From Rathayibacter sp. VKM Ac-2759 (lineage in GTDB: Bacteria; Actinomycetota; Actinomycetes; Actinomycetales; Microbacteriaceae), in NCBI RefSeq assembly GCF_009834225.1, contig NZ_CP047176.1, positions 2,852,001 through 2,916,000 on the forward strand: a DNA stretch of 64,000 bases. The letters run 5' to 3'. The translations under genes and the position numbers were made by a program. This document shows, piece by piece, positions 46,127 through 54,789 of the stretch; the stretch's first letter is position 1, and each line of letters opens with the position of its first letter. The notes under the pieces are model-generated. The model was given only the letters and a program-made list of their open reading frames with translations, ran no database searches and was not told the DNA's origin.

Positions 46127-46164
46127 CAGCACCCCCCGTCCAAGGGACGGTTCGAGGGGGGCTG
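46127..46164 (+). terminator. Imperfect hairpin after the lipoprotein gene
   Basis: CAGC/GCTG, CCCC/GGGG and CCGTCC/GGACGG form a stem with an internal loop, 30 bp past the stop. Confidence 0.5.
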
Positions 46165-46318
46165 TGAAGTAATTTTGGTGACAGAGACGTCGCTCCCGAC
46201 AGGACGCGCGGTCCCTCTCCTCCTGATCGGAGGCGGGTTCCGCCCCCGGCGGGGAGGCGGATCCGTCAGACGGCCGGCGCTGGAGCGCCCCGTGCCGACC
46301 GCCTTCGAAGGAGCCGCC

Positions 46319-46522
46319 ATGAAGAGCTACACCCCTGCACCCGTCGACCTCGGCGCCACCTTCGGAACCGGTGCGATCGGCGACTACGACCGCTGGACGG
46401 TCGTCGGGGTGTACGCGCAGGTCGTCATCGCTGAGACCACCGGCGGCAAGCGCCGCAACTACAGCCGCTCGTTCGTCACCTACCGCCTCGCCCAGGAGGC
46501 GGAGCTGCTGCGCGCCTCCTAG
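46319..46522 (+). CDS. Small protein of unknown function
   Basis: 67 residues: MKSYTPAPVDLGATFGTGAI, then YDRWTVVGVYAQVVIAETTGGKRRNYSRSFVTYRL and a helical tail. No membrane segment, no family recognised. The ATG has GAAGGAG six bases upstream, a strong site. A GTG-started frame from 46175 reads through a GC-rich leader and is less likely. The 3' end abuts the convergent LacI-type gene. Confidence 0.65.
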   Translation: MKSYTPAPVDLGATFGTGAIGDYDRWTVVGVYAQVVIAETTGGKRRNYSRSFVTYRLAQEAELLRAS

Positions 46523-46547
46523 GCGGCATCGATCGCGCGGCGCCGCG

Positions 46548-47561
46548 TCAGGCCGACCCGCGCTCGATCAGCTCGGTGGGCAGGATGATCGCCGCCGGCT
46601 TCTCCCCCGCGATGCTCTGCAGCAGGAGCCTCACCATCTCGGAGCTGATCCGCCCGAACGGCTGCCGCATCGTCGTGAGCGCGGGCTCCGTCGAGAGCGC
46701 GACGCTCGAGTCGTCGAAGCCGCCGACCGACACGTCCTCCGGCACCCGCCGACCCGCCCGCTGCAGGGCGTCGATCGCGCCGGCCGCCATCCGGTCGTTG
46801 GCCGCGAACACCGCGTCGAGATCGGGGCGCGCCTCGATCAGCTCGGTCATCGCCCGGTCGCCGCTCAGCCGGCTGTAGTCGCCGTAGCGGACGAGGGTCT
46901 CGTCGTAGTCCTCGCCCAGCTCGCGCCGGTAGCCGGCGAGGCGGGTGAGGCCTCCGGGGGTGTCCCGGGGACCCGCGATCGTCGCGACCCGACGGCGGCC
47001 CTTCGAGCGGAGGAACGCGACCATCTCGCGCGCACCCTCCTCGTCGTCGGCGGCCACGTAGCCCATCCGCTTCTCGTAGCCGAGCGGGATGCCGCAGGCG
47101 ATGGCGGGCACGGCGAGGTCCTGGATCTCGCGCAGGAGTCCCTGCCCGCCGTGCGCCGAGACCAGGAGCACGCCGTCGACGTGCCCGGCGCCGAGGTAGG
47201 CGAGCGCGCGCTTCTGCTCGGCGGTGCTGCCCGCCATGATCAGCACGAGCGACACCGCGCGCTCGGCGAGGGCCGCGGCGGCTCCCGTCAGCAGCGTCGA
47301 GAAGTTCGGGTCCTCGAACAGCAGCTGGTGCTCCTCGGTGAGCAGGAACGCCACCGAGTCGGTCCGGTTGGTCGCGAGGCTGCGCGCGTGCGGATTGACG
47401 CGGTAGCCGGTCTTCTTGATCGCCGCCTCGACCGCGAGCTTCGCGTCGGGGCTGACCCACTTGCCTCCGTTGAGGACGCGGGACACCGTGCCGCGCGAGA
47501 CGCCCGCCTCGAGGGCGACGTGCTCGATCGTCGGACGCTGGCGGCCGGAGGCGGTGGTCAC
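46548..47561 (-). CDS. LacI-family transcriptional regulator
   Basis: 337 residues. N-terminal helix-turn-helix TIEHVALEAGVSRGTVSRVLNG, hinge helix, then a periplasmic-binding-protein-like sugar domain with VFAANDRMAAGAIDALQ and VGGFDDSS. It probably represses the adjacent sugar ABC transporter and GH42 genes and is released by a galactoside-derived sugar. GTG 47561 is set by TAAGCT six bases upstream. It is monocistronic, 37 bp downstream of the permease operon, same strand. Confidence 0.93.
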   Translation of the reverse strand: MTTASGRQRPTIEHVALEAGVSRGTVSRVLNGGKWVSPDAKLAVEAAIKKTGYRVNPHARSLATNRTDSVAFLLTEEHQLLFEDPNFSTLLTGAAAALAERAVSLVLIMAGSTAEQKRALAYLGAGHVDGVLLVSAHGGQGLLREIQDLAVPAIACGIPLGYEKRMGYVAADDEEGAREMVAFLRSKGRRRVATIAGPRDTPGGLTRLAGYRRELGEDYDETLVRYGDYSRLSGDRAMTELIEARPDLDAVFAANDRMAAGAIDALQRAGRRVPEDVSVGGFDDSSVALSTEPALTTMRQPFGRISSEMVRLLLQSIAGEKPAAIILPTELIERGSA

Positions 47562-47567
47562 CCGGTC

Positions 47568-47573
47568 AGCTTA
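47568..47573 (-). promoter_or_regulatory. -10 box of a leaderless promoter for the LacI-type gene
   Basis: TAAGCT on the minus strand, six bases before GTG 47561. Confidence 0.6.
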
Positions 47574-47598
47574 GGGTGCGGCGACGCTGCAGCCGACG

Positions 47599-48492
47599 TC
47601 ACGCCTTCACCGCGCCCGCGGCGAGGTCGACCTTCCAGAACCGCTGCAGGACCAGGAAGATCGCGATCAGCGGGATGACCGACAGCAGCGCCCCGGTGAT
47701 CACCAGCGTGTAGAGCGACGGCGCGGAGGCGCCCTGGTTGAGCAGGCCGTTCAGCCCGACGGTGAGCGGGAACAGCTCGTCGTTGCCGAGCATGATGTAC
47801 GGCAGCATGAAGTTGTTCCAGATCGCGACGAACTGGAAGAGGAAGATCGTGACCAGACCCGGCAGCAGCATCGGCGTCGCGATCCTGGAGAAGATGTACA
47901 TCTCGCCGGCGCCCTCGGTGCGGGCCGCCTCGATCACGTCAGTGGGGACGGCCGCGGCGGCGTAGATCCGCGCCAGGTAGATGCCGTAGGGGCTGATGAT
48001 CTGCGGCAGCAGCACACCCCAGAAGGTGTTCGTGAGCCCGACGTTCGCGAGCAGGAAGTACTGCGGGATGGCCAGGATGACGCCCGGCACGAGCACGCCC
48101 ATCAGCAGGACGTTGAACACGGCCTTCTTGCCCGGGAACTCGAACTTCGCGAGCACGTAGCCCGACAGCGCCGAGATCCAGGTGGAGGCGATCGCGCCGA
48201 TCCCCGCGTAGAGCGCGGTGTTCAGCATCCAGCGCCAGAAGAGGCCGTCGCGGTACGAGGTGAGCGCGACGATGTTGTCGATCAGGTGCGAGCTCGGCGC
48301 GAGGGTGAACGTCGAGAAGAGCTCGCCGCCGTCCTTCGTCGAGGCCATCAGCACCCAGAACACGGGGAACAGGCAGTAGATCGCGCCGACGAGGAGGATC
48401 CCGGTCGAGATCGCGCTCGGCCGCTCGCGGCGGGCGAGGGGTGAGCGGGGGGTGGTGGCTGCGGCGCCGGGGCGCGTGGCGAGAGCGGTCAT
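47599..48492 (-). CDS. Sugar ABC transporter permease, MalG type
   Basis: 297 residues, six helices. The cytoplasmic EAA loop reads EAARTEGAGEMYIFSRIATPM, the ATPase docking site. Family CUT1. It starts three bases downstream of its partner permease at 48496 and belongs to the same operon. With the binding protein at 49588 it should import an oligosaccharide, probably a beta-galactoside given the GH42 neighbour. Confidence 0.94.
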   Translation of the reverse strand: MTALATRPGAAATTPRSPLARRERPSAISTGILLVGAIYCLFPVFWVLMASTKDGGELFSTFTLAPSSHLIDNIVALTSYRDGLFWRWMLNTALYAGIGAIASTWISALSGYVLAKFEFPGKKAVFNVLLMGVLVPGVILAIPQYFLLANVGLTNTFWGVLLPQIISPYGIYLARIYAAAAVPTDVIEAARTEGAGEMYIFSRIATPMLLPGLVTIFLFQFVAIWNNFMLPYIMLGNDELFPLTVGLNGLLNQGASAPSLYTLVITGALLSVIPLIAIFLVLQRFWKVDLAAGAVKA

Positions 48493-48495
48493 GGG

Positions 48496-49482
48496 TCAGT
48501 CCTCCTGTCCGAAGGCTCGCTTCTGCACGACCCGGAGGAAGAGGAAGGAGATGATGAAGGTGGCCAGGGCGATCACGACGGAGGTCGCCGCGGCGGAGTA
48601 GATGTCGTCACGGGTGAAGGCGTCGCGGTAGACGAGCATGAGCGGCGACCAGCTGGTCGAGAGGCTGTTGGTGAGGGGCCGCAGCGTCGTCGGCTCGGCG
48701 AAGACCTGCAGGGTCGCGACCATCGAGAACAGCGCCGTCATCACGAGCGCGGGCGCGAGGATCGGGATCTTGATGCGCAGTGCGATCTGGACCTCGCTCG
48801 CCCCGTCGATCCGGGCCGCCTCGTAGATGTCGCTCGAGACCGCCTTCAGCGACGTGTAGATGACGATCATGTTGAAGCCGACGCCACCCCACAGCGCGAT
48901 GTTGGCGATGCCGAAGATCACGGCTCCGGAGGAGAGCAGGCTCGGCGCATCCCAGCCGAGGCGCTCGAAGACGTAGTAGAAGGGGCTGACGGCCGGGAGG
49001 TAGAGGAAGCCCCAGAGCAGCGAGCTGATGACGGCGGGCACCGCGTAGGGCAGGAAGATCGAGATCCGCGAGAAGCCGACGGCGCGGGTGCGCTTCGAGT
49101 CGAGCAGCAGCGCGAACAGCAGGGCGAGGCCCAGCATGCACGGGATGAGGATGAGGCCGTACAGCAGCACGCGGCCCACGCTCGCCGCGAACTCGGGGTC
49201 GGACAGCGCCGAGACGTAGTTCTCGACACCGGCGAACACCTGCTTCTGCGCACCCGAGCCGAGCCCGAGTCCGGTGACCTGCTTCTTCTGGAAGCTGAGG
49301 AACAGCGTGTAGAAGATGGGCGCCGCCATGAAGGCGACGAAGAGCAGGATGCCGGGCGCGAGCATCGCGTACGGCACCCCGACGCGCGAGCGCCAGCCCG
49401 CGCGGCCCCGGGAGGCGGGTCGGCCCCGGCGCCTCGGCGGCGCGGCGCCGTCGGCGGGTCGGCTGATCGTGGGAGCGGTCAT
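48496..49482 (-). CDS. Sugar ABC transporter permease, MalF type
   Basis: 328 residues with a basic Arg/Pro-rich N-terminal tail, then six helices. EAA loop: EAARIDGASEVQIALRIKIPIL. Family CUT1. It heads the permease pair, 106 bp after the binding-protein gene, from which it is separated by a 13-bp hairpin. Confidence 0.94.
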   Translation of the reverse strand: MTAPTISRPADGAAPPRRRGRPASRGRAGWRSRVGVPYAMLAPGILLFVAFMAAPIFYTLFLSFQKKQVTGLGLGSGAQKQVFAGVENYVSALSDPEFAASVGRVLLYGLILIPCMLGLALLFALLLDSKRTRAVGFSRISIFLPYAVPAVISSLLWGFLYLPAVSPFYYVFERLGWDAPSLLSSGAVIFGIANIALWGGVGFNMIVIYTSLKAVSSDIYEAARIDGASEVQIALRIKIPILAPALVMTALFSMVATLQVFAEPTTLRPLTNSLSTSWSPLMLVYRDAFTRDDIYSAAATSVVIALATFIISFLFLRVVQKRAFGQED

Positions 49483-49551
49483 CGCTGGTCCTCGTCCTGC
49501 TTGCTGTGTGGTTCGGTGCCGGCGGGCGTCGCCGCGCGGGGTGGGGCGGGG

Positions 49552-49581
49552 CGGAGGCGGGAGTGGCGACTCCCGCCTCCG
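49552..49581 (-). terminator. Intra-operon hairpin between binding protein and permeases
   Basis: CGGAGGCGGGAGT, loop GGCG, and the perfect complement. It lies just after the binding-protein stop and before the permease gene, a position that typically lowers permease expression relative to the binding protein. Confidence 0.75.
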
Positions 49582-49587
49582 TCACCG

Positions 49588-50889
49588 CTACTTCACGGAG
49601 AAGCCGCTGGAGACCAGGTCGTCCTCGGTGATCGACTGCATCGACGCGACGGCGTCGACGAAGGCCTGCTTCGTCTTCGCGTCGGCGGCCTTGGCGAACT
49701 CGTCGTTGTACGCGCTGAAGGCGACGTTGACGTTGGGTCCGTAGGTGAACGACGACACGGAGTCGGCGGCCTCGGCCGCGACGTCGTAGAAGTCGGCCTG
49801 GGTGCTGAAGAACTCGGGCGACGTCGTCAGCGCGTCCGCGGCCGCGGTGGTCGCGGCGGGGTAGACGCCCGAGATGTCGGCGAGGGCGGCGACCGCCTCC
49901 GGGTCGCTGTTCAGCCAGGCGGCGAACTCGACCGCGGCGTCGACCTTGTCGGACTGCGTCGTGACGGCCGTGCTCGAGCCGCCCCAGTTGCCGTTCGAGG
50001 GCGCGGAGGCGTCCCACTGCGGCAGAGGAGCGGCGGTCCAGAGACCGGCGGTGTCGGGGGCGTTGCCGCCGAGGACACCGGGCGCCCAGACCGAGCTGAT
50101 CCAGCCGACCTGCGAGCCGTCGTTCAGACCGGCGTTCCACTCGGGGGTGTACATCGGCTTGTTGTCGATGGCGCCCTCCTCGACGAGTCCGCCCCAGTAG
50201 TCGGCGACCTTCTCGGTGGGGCCGGCGTCGATGTCGACGCCCCAGCTCTGGTCGTCGATCGACCACCAGGAGGCACCGGCCTGCTGCGCGAGCCCGGCGA
50301 ACCAGCCCGCGTCGTTGGCCGAGAACGTGCCGAGGTACTTCGACGGGTCGGCCTGGTGGACGGCGCGGGCGACCTCGGCGTACTCGTCCCAGGTCGTGGG
50401 GACCGAGAGGCCGAGGCTCTGCAGGATGTCGGTGCGGTAGTAGGCCATCATCGGGCCGGAGTCCTGCGGGATCGCGTAGACCGCGTCTCCACCCAGGGTG
50501 ACCGACGACCAGACGCCGTCGGAGTACTCGCCGGCGAGGTCGTCCGAGATCTCGCCCGAGATGTCGGCGAGAGCGTCCGAGGCGACGAGGGTCGGGATCT
50601 TCTGGTACTCGGCCTGGATCAGGTCGGGGGCACCGCTGCCCGCCTTGATGGCGGTGAGCAGCTTCGTGATGGCGGGGTCGCCGCCGTCCTGCTTGTTGAC
50701 CGTGACCTGGATCTCCGGGTGCTCCGAGTTCCAGATGTCGACGACCTGCTCGAGGTTCGGGGCCCAGGCCCAGTAGTTCAGTTCTACGGTTCCGGATCCG
50801 CTGTCATCGCCCGAGGCGGTGCAGCCGGTGAGTGCCAGGGCGGCGACGGCCGCGGTCGCGATGGCGGCCCTGCGGAGTGATGTGCGCAT
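49588..50889 (-). CDS. Sugar ABC transporter substrate-binding lipoprotein
   Basis: 433 residues, family 1 extracellular solute-binding protein. Signal ends ALTGC with lipidated Cys23. Mature features: LNYWAWAPNLEQVVDIWNSEHP, GSGAPDLIQAEYQKIP, YAIPQDSGPMMAYYRTDIL and the Trp-rich SWWSIDDQSWGVD sugar platform. ATG 50889 has AAGGAGG upstream. First gene of the uptake operon, divergent from the GH42 gene. Confidence 0.95.
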   Translation of the reverse strand: MRTSLRRAAIATAAVAALALTGCTASGDDSGSGTVELNYWAWAPNLEQVVDIWNSEHPEIQVTVNKQDGGDPAITKLLTAIKAGSGAPDLIQAEYQKIPTLVASDALADISGEISDDLAGEYSDGVWSSVTLGGDAVYAIPQDSGPMMAYYRTDILQSLGLSVPTTWDEYAEVARAVHQADPSKYLGTFSANDAGWFAGLAQQAGASWWSIDDQSWGVDIDAGPTEKVADYWGGLVEEGAIDNKPMYTPEWNAGLNDGSQVGWISSVWAPGVLGGNAPDTAGLWTAAPLPQWDASAPSNGNWGGSSTAVTTQSDKVDAAVEFAAWLNSDPEAVAALADISGVYPAATTAAADALTTSPEFFSTQADFYDVAAEAADSVSSFTYGPNVNVAFSAYNDEFAKAADAKTKQAFVDAVASMQSITEDDLVSSGFSVK

Positions 50890-50962
50890 TCGTCCTCCTT
50901 GTCGAAAGTGCTGTGGATGTGGTGCACCGGGCGCTCCGACGGGAAGAGGACGACGGTGTGCC

Positions 50963-50976
50963 TGTGAGCGGTTACA
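50963..50976. promoter_or_regulatory. LacI-type operator between the uptake operon and GH42 gene
   Basis: TGTGAGCGGTTACA is an imperfect dyad of the TGTnA...TnACA form bound by LacI/GalR regulators. It lies in the divergent promoter region, 74 bp before the binding-protein start. Confidence 0.6.
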
Positions 50977-51042
50977 GTTACACACGCTCGGACGGGAGCT
51001 GTCAACTCGGACATTTCGCGGGGTCGGCAGCGCCGCCGCCGC

Positions 51043-51068
51043 TCTAGCGGGTTCTGATCCGTGCTAGA
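51043..51068. promoter_or_regulatory. TCTAGC...GCTAGA inverted repeat before the GH42 gene
   Basis: TCTAGC (51043-51048) and GCTAGA (51063-51068), 14 bases apart, 35 bp upstream of the GH42 start. Possible second operator or promoter element. Confidence 0.35.
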
Positions 51069-51102
51069 ACTGGGAGCGCACACAGTCAAAGGAGATCGAC
51101 GC

Positions 51103-53169
51103 ATGACCAGCGACCTCAGCACCCCCGTCGCGTCGGCGACGCAGGAGCACCCCCGCACCGCCGCCCTCGGCCGACCCGGACGGGCGCTGCTCGGCGGTCG
51201 CGCCGAGATCCGGTACGGGGGCGACTACAACCCCGAGCAGTGGCCGCGCGAGGTGTGGCGCGAGGACATCGCGCTCATGCGCAGCGCCGGGGTCAACCTC
51301 GTCAGCATCGGGATCTTCTCGTGGGCCCTCCTCGAGCCGCGCGAGGGCGAGTACGACTTCTCGTTCCTCGACGAGCTGATCGAGCTGCTGCACGACGCCG
51401 GCATCGACGTCGACCTCGCGACTCCGAGCGCCGCTCCCCCGGCCTGGTTCTGGACGAAGTACCCCGAGGCCCGCCCGGTCACCCGCGAGGGCGTCACCCT
51501 GGGCTGGGGCTCGCGCGGCATGGTGAGCCCGAGCTCGCCCGAGTACCGCGCCGCCTGCGTCGCCCTCACCGAGCGGCTCGCCGAGCGCTACGCCGCGCAC
51601 CCCGCGGTCGTGCTCTGGCACGTGCACAACGAGTACGGCGCGCCGATCAGCGAGGACTACTCCGACGTCAGCGTCCGGGCCTTCCGCACCTGGCTCGCGC
51701 GCCGCTACGGCTCCCTCGAGGCGCTCAACGCGGCCTGGGGCACGCTGTTCTGGGGCCAGGTCTACGGCGAGTGGGACGAGATCGACGCCCCCCGCGTCTC
51801 GGCCAGCGTCGTCAACCAGACCCAGCGGCTCGACTTCGCGCGCTTCACCTCCGACGCGCTGCTCGAGTGCTTCCGCGCCGAGCGAGACGCCATCAAGCGC
51901 TTCGCCCCGGACACGCCCGTGACCACGAACTTCATGGCGACCAACTGCCCCTCCGTCGACCTGTGGAAGTGGCGTGACGAGGTCGACCTCGTCGCCAACG
52001 ACCACTACCTCGTCGCCGAGCGCCGCGACAACCACGTCCTGCTGGCCATGGACGCCGACCTCACCCGCTCGCTCGCCGGCGGCGCCCCGTGGATCCTGAT
52101 GGAGCACTCGACCTCGGCCGTGAACTGGCAGCCGCGCAACATCGCCAAGCGCCCCGGCGAGCTCGCGCGCAACAGCATGAGCCACCTCGCCCGCGGCGCG
52201 GACGCGATCCTGTACTTCCAGTTCCGCGCCTCGCGCTACGGAGCCGAGAAGTTCCACTCGGCGATGCTGCCGCACGCGGGTGTCGGCAGCCGGATCTGGA
52301 AGGAGGTCGTCGCCCTCGGCGACGAGCTCGCCGGGCTCTCGGAGGTGCTGGGCTCACGGGTCCGCGCCCGTGCCGCGATCCTCTGGGACTGGGAGTCGTT
52401 CTGGGCCCAGGACCTCGAGTGGCGGCCCTCGGTCGAGCTCGAGCACCGCGAGAGGGTCATCGCGTACTACACCGAGCTCTGGCGCCGCGGTGTGACCGTC
52501 GACTTCGCGCACCCGGGAGCCGACCTGTCGGGCTACGACATCGTGCTGGCCCCGGCGCTCTACCTGATCGACGACGCCTCGCGCGCGAACATCGAGGGCT
52601 ACGTCCGCTCGGGCGGCACGTTCGTCGCCTCCTACTTCTCGGGCGTCGTCGACGAGAACGACGCCGTGCACGCGGGCGGCGCCCCGGGTGCGCTGCGCGA
52701 GGTGCTCGGAGTCGCGGTGCCGGAGTTCCTGCCGCTCTACGCCGATCAGGTGGTCACGCTGGGCTCCGGTGCGACGGCCACGGGCTGGGCCGAGGAGGTC
52801 GTGCTCGAGGGTGCCGACTCCGTCACCGACTACACCGACGGACCGGCCGCCGGCTCGCCCGCGGTCACGCGCCACCTCTACGGCACCGGCCGCTCGTGGT
52901 ACGGGTCGACGCGGCTCTCCGGCGACGACCTCGGCGCCCTGGTCGAGGACGCCCTGCGGGACGCCGGCATCGAGGCGGTGCTCGGCGAAGCGGGACTCGA
53001 GACCGTCACGCGCTCGGGCGAGGAGGCCGACTTCGTGTTCCACCTCAACCACTCCGACGCCGACGTCACCGTCGCCGCGACGGGTGTCGAGCTGCTCACC
53101 GGCTCCGAGGCGACGGGCACCCTCGTCGTGCCGGCCGGCCTCGTGCGGGTGCTGCGCCGCCCGCGCTGA
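51103..53169 (+). CDS. Beta-galactosidase, glycoside hydrolase family 42
   Basis: 688 residues, three domains: (alpha/beta)8 barrel, trimerisation/glutaminase-like middle domain, C-terminal beta-sandwich. Start of the barrel: RYGGDYNPEQWPREVWREDIALM. Acid/base Glu in WHVHNEYGA (about residue 176); nucleophile Glu in PWILMEHSTSAVNWQ (about 334). No signal peptide, so cytoplasmic hydrolysis of imported galactosides fits. ATG 51103 has AAAGGAG about eight bases upstream. Divergent from the uptake operon. Confidence 0.96.
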   Translation: MTSDLSTPVASATQEHPRTAALGRPGRALLGGRAEIRYGGDYNPEQWPREVWREDIALMRSAGVNLVSIGIFSWALLEPREGEYDFSFLDELIELLHDAGIDVDLATPSAAPPAWFWTKYPEARPVTREGVTLGWGSRGMVSPSSPEYRAACVALTERLAERYAAHPAVVLWHVHNEYGAPISEDYSDVSVRAFRTWLARRYGSLEALNAAWGTLFWGQVYGEWDEIDAPRVSASVVNQTQRLDFARFTSDALLECFRAERDAIKRFAPDTPVTTNFMATNCPSVDLWKWRDEVDLVANDHYLVAERRDNHVLLAMDADLTRSLAGGAPWILMEHSTSAVNWQPRNIAKRPGELARNSMSHLARGADAILYFQFRASRYGAEKFHSAMLPHAGVGSRIWKEVVALGDELAGLSEVLGSRVRARAAILWDWESFWAQDLEWRPSVELEHRERVIAYYTELWRRGVTVDFAHPGADLSGYDIVLAPALYLIDDASRANIEGYVRSGGTFVASYFSGVVDENDAVHAGGAPGALREVLGVAVPEFLPLYADQVVTLGSGATATGWAEEVVLEGADSVTDYTDGPAAGSPAVTRHLYGTGRSWYGSTRLSGDDLGALVEDALRDAGIEAVLGEAGLETVTRSGEEADFVFHLNHSDADVTVAATGVELLTGSEATGTLVVPAGLVRVLRRPR

Positions 53170-53183
53170 CGCCCGCGCCTCCC

Positions 53184-53220
53184 GACGCCCCGCCCGACCA
53201 CGCCGGTCCGGCGGGGCGTC
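53184..53220 (+). terminator. Terminator of the GH42 gene
   Basis: GACGCCCCGC and GCGGGGCGTC around a GC-rich loop. Confidence 0.75.
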
Positions 53221-53266
53221 GTCGTCGTGCCCGCGGGCGTTCTGCGGGCGGGAGCGCGCACGACGA

Positions 53267-53294
53267 AGGGGCCCGGTCCGAAGACCGAGCCCCT
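53267..53294 (-). terminator. Terminator of the LivK-like gene
   Basis: AGGGGCCCGGTC, loop CGAA, GACCGAGCCCCT (one mismatch), 33 bp after the stop on the minus strand. Confidence 0.75.
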
Positions 53295-53326
53295 GGCGTC
53301 ACGACCGGAGTCGTGTCACGTGATCG

Positions 53327-54622
53327 CTACTCGAGCGAACCGTCGACGGTCTCCTCGAAGGAGGTGACGTTGCCGGCCGAGTACTTGTAGATCGACACCG
53401 AGGCCTCGCTCGGGTCGCCGTTCTCGTCGAACGAGATCGGGCCGGAGAGACCGTTGTAGTCGATGTCCTCGTCGTCGGCGAGCAGAGCCGCGCAGTCGGC
53501 GAAGGTCGTGCACTCGGTGCCGTCCTTCGAGACCGACTCGAGGTTGTCGCGGATGGTCGCGCCGTCCGTCGCTCCACCCTGCAGCGCCGCGAGGGCGAGC
53601 AGGACGGTGGCGTCGTAGGACTCGGGAGCGTAGCTGAACACCGTCAGCGGGTCGTTGCCCTGCTCCTCGACGAGAGCCTGGAGGTTGGACTGGAAGTCCT
53701 CCGACGCCTGCACACCCGGGTTGGTGAACTGCGCGCCGGCGATGTCGACGTTGGTGTCCGACTCGCCGATGACGCCGTAGTTGCCGTCCGTGCCGTAGAG
53801 CTTCGAGAAGTCGAAGCCCTTCGCCGCGAGCTGCTCCGCGATGGTCTTGATCTCGTCGAACGAGATGACGACCAGCGCGTCGGGGTTCGGGGCGAGCACC
53901 GTGGTCAGGGCCGAGTTGAAGTCGGTCGAGGCCGGCTCGAAGATCTCCTCGGCGGCGACGGTCGCGCCGCCCGCCTCGAGGGTCTCCTTGATGTTCGACT
54001 CGAGGCCGGTGCCGTACGCGTCGTTCATGTACAGGATCGAGACGTTGGTCTTGCCGTCGCCCAGGATCTTGTTGCCGAGGATGCGGCCCTGCAGCACGTC
54101 CGAGGGAGCGGTGCGCCAGTAGTAGCCGTCGTCCTCGTAGGTGGTGAAGTCGGGCGAGGTGTTCGCCGGCGAGATCTGCACGACGCCCGCCTGGGTCACC
54201 TGGTCGATGAAGGTCTTCGAGACGCCCGAGGACGCCGCGCCGACGATGGCCGAGACGCCGTCGGCGATCAGGGAGGTCGCGGACTGCGTCGCGATGTCGG
54301 TCGAGGTGTCGCCCGAGTCCTTCTGCTCGACGTCGATCGAGATGCCGGCAGCGGCCTCGTTGATGTCGGCGACGGCCAGGTCGACGCCCGCGATCTCGGG
54401 CGGGCCGAGGACGGCCAGGGTGCCCGTCTGCGGCAGGATCGTGCCGATCTTCAGGGACAGGTCGCCGGAAGCGCCGCCGTCGGTGCCCGTGCCGCCGCTG
54501 TCGCCACCGCTGGCGCAGCCGGCCAGGACGAGTGCGCTGGCGCCGAGGATGGCGACTCCGCCGAGGGTTGCCCGGAGGGTCCGCGCGCGTGAGGCCGAAC
54601 CGGCCTTCGCGTATACGCCCAT
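53327..54622 (-). CDS. livK: Branched-chain amino-acid ABC substrate-binding lipoprotein
   Basis: 431 residues. Lipobox ALVLAGC with Cys36, then a Gly/Ser/Thr linker. Periplasmic-binding fold type I (LivJ/LivK): LKIGTILPQTGTLAVLGPPEIAGVDLAV, VSAIVGAASSGVSKTFID, ILYMNDAYGTGLE, YDATVLLALA. ATG 54622 has AAGGAG seven bases upstream. It is the only Liv-type binding protein here and is ~8 kb from livHMGF, which lacks one, so they probably work together. Confidence 0.93.
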   Translation of the reverse strand: MGVYAKAGSASRARTLRATLGGVAILGASALVLAGCASGGDSGGTGTDGGASGDLSLKIGTILPQTGTLAVLGPPEIAGVDLAVADINEAAAGISIDVEQKDSGDTSTDIATQSATSLIADGVSAIVGAASSGVSKTFIDQVTQAGVVQISPANTSPDFTTYEDDGYYWRTAPSDVLQGRILGNKILGDGKTNVSILYMNDAYGTGLESNIKETLEAGGATVAAEEIFEPASTDFNSALTTVLAPNPDALVVISFDEIKTIAEQLAAKGFDFSKLYGTDGNYGVIGESDTNVDIAGAQFTNPGVQASEDFQSNLQALVEEQGNDPLTVFSYAPESYDATVLLALAALQGGATDGATIRDNLESVSKDGTECTTFADCAALLADDEDIDYNGLSGPISFDENGDPSEASVSIYKYSAGNVTSFEETVDGSLE

Positions 54623-54789
54623 GTTGCTCCTTGAGATGTGGTTGTCGTCAGAGCGGCGCCGGAGGCAACCGCTGGGCAAACGTAACCTTCGGAGCAGCCG
54701 TGAACAATACGGCGGTGTTACGAACGGGTTTCGCGACCCGATCGTTACTTTCGACAGCGGCAACCGCTCTCAGCAACGCGATCCGCACA

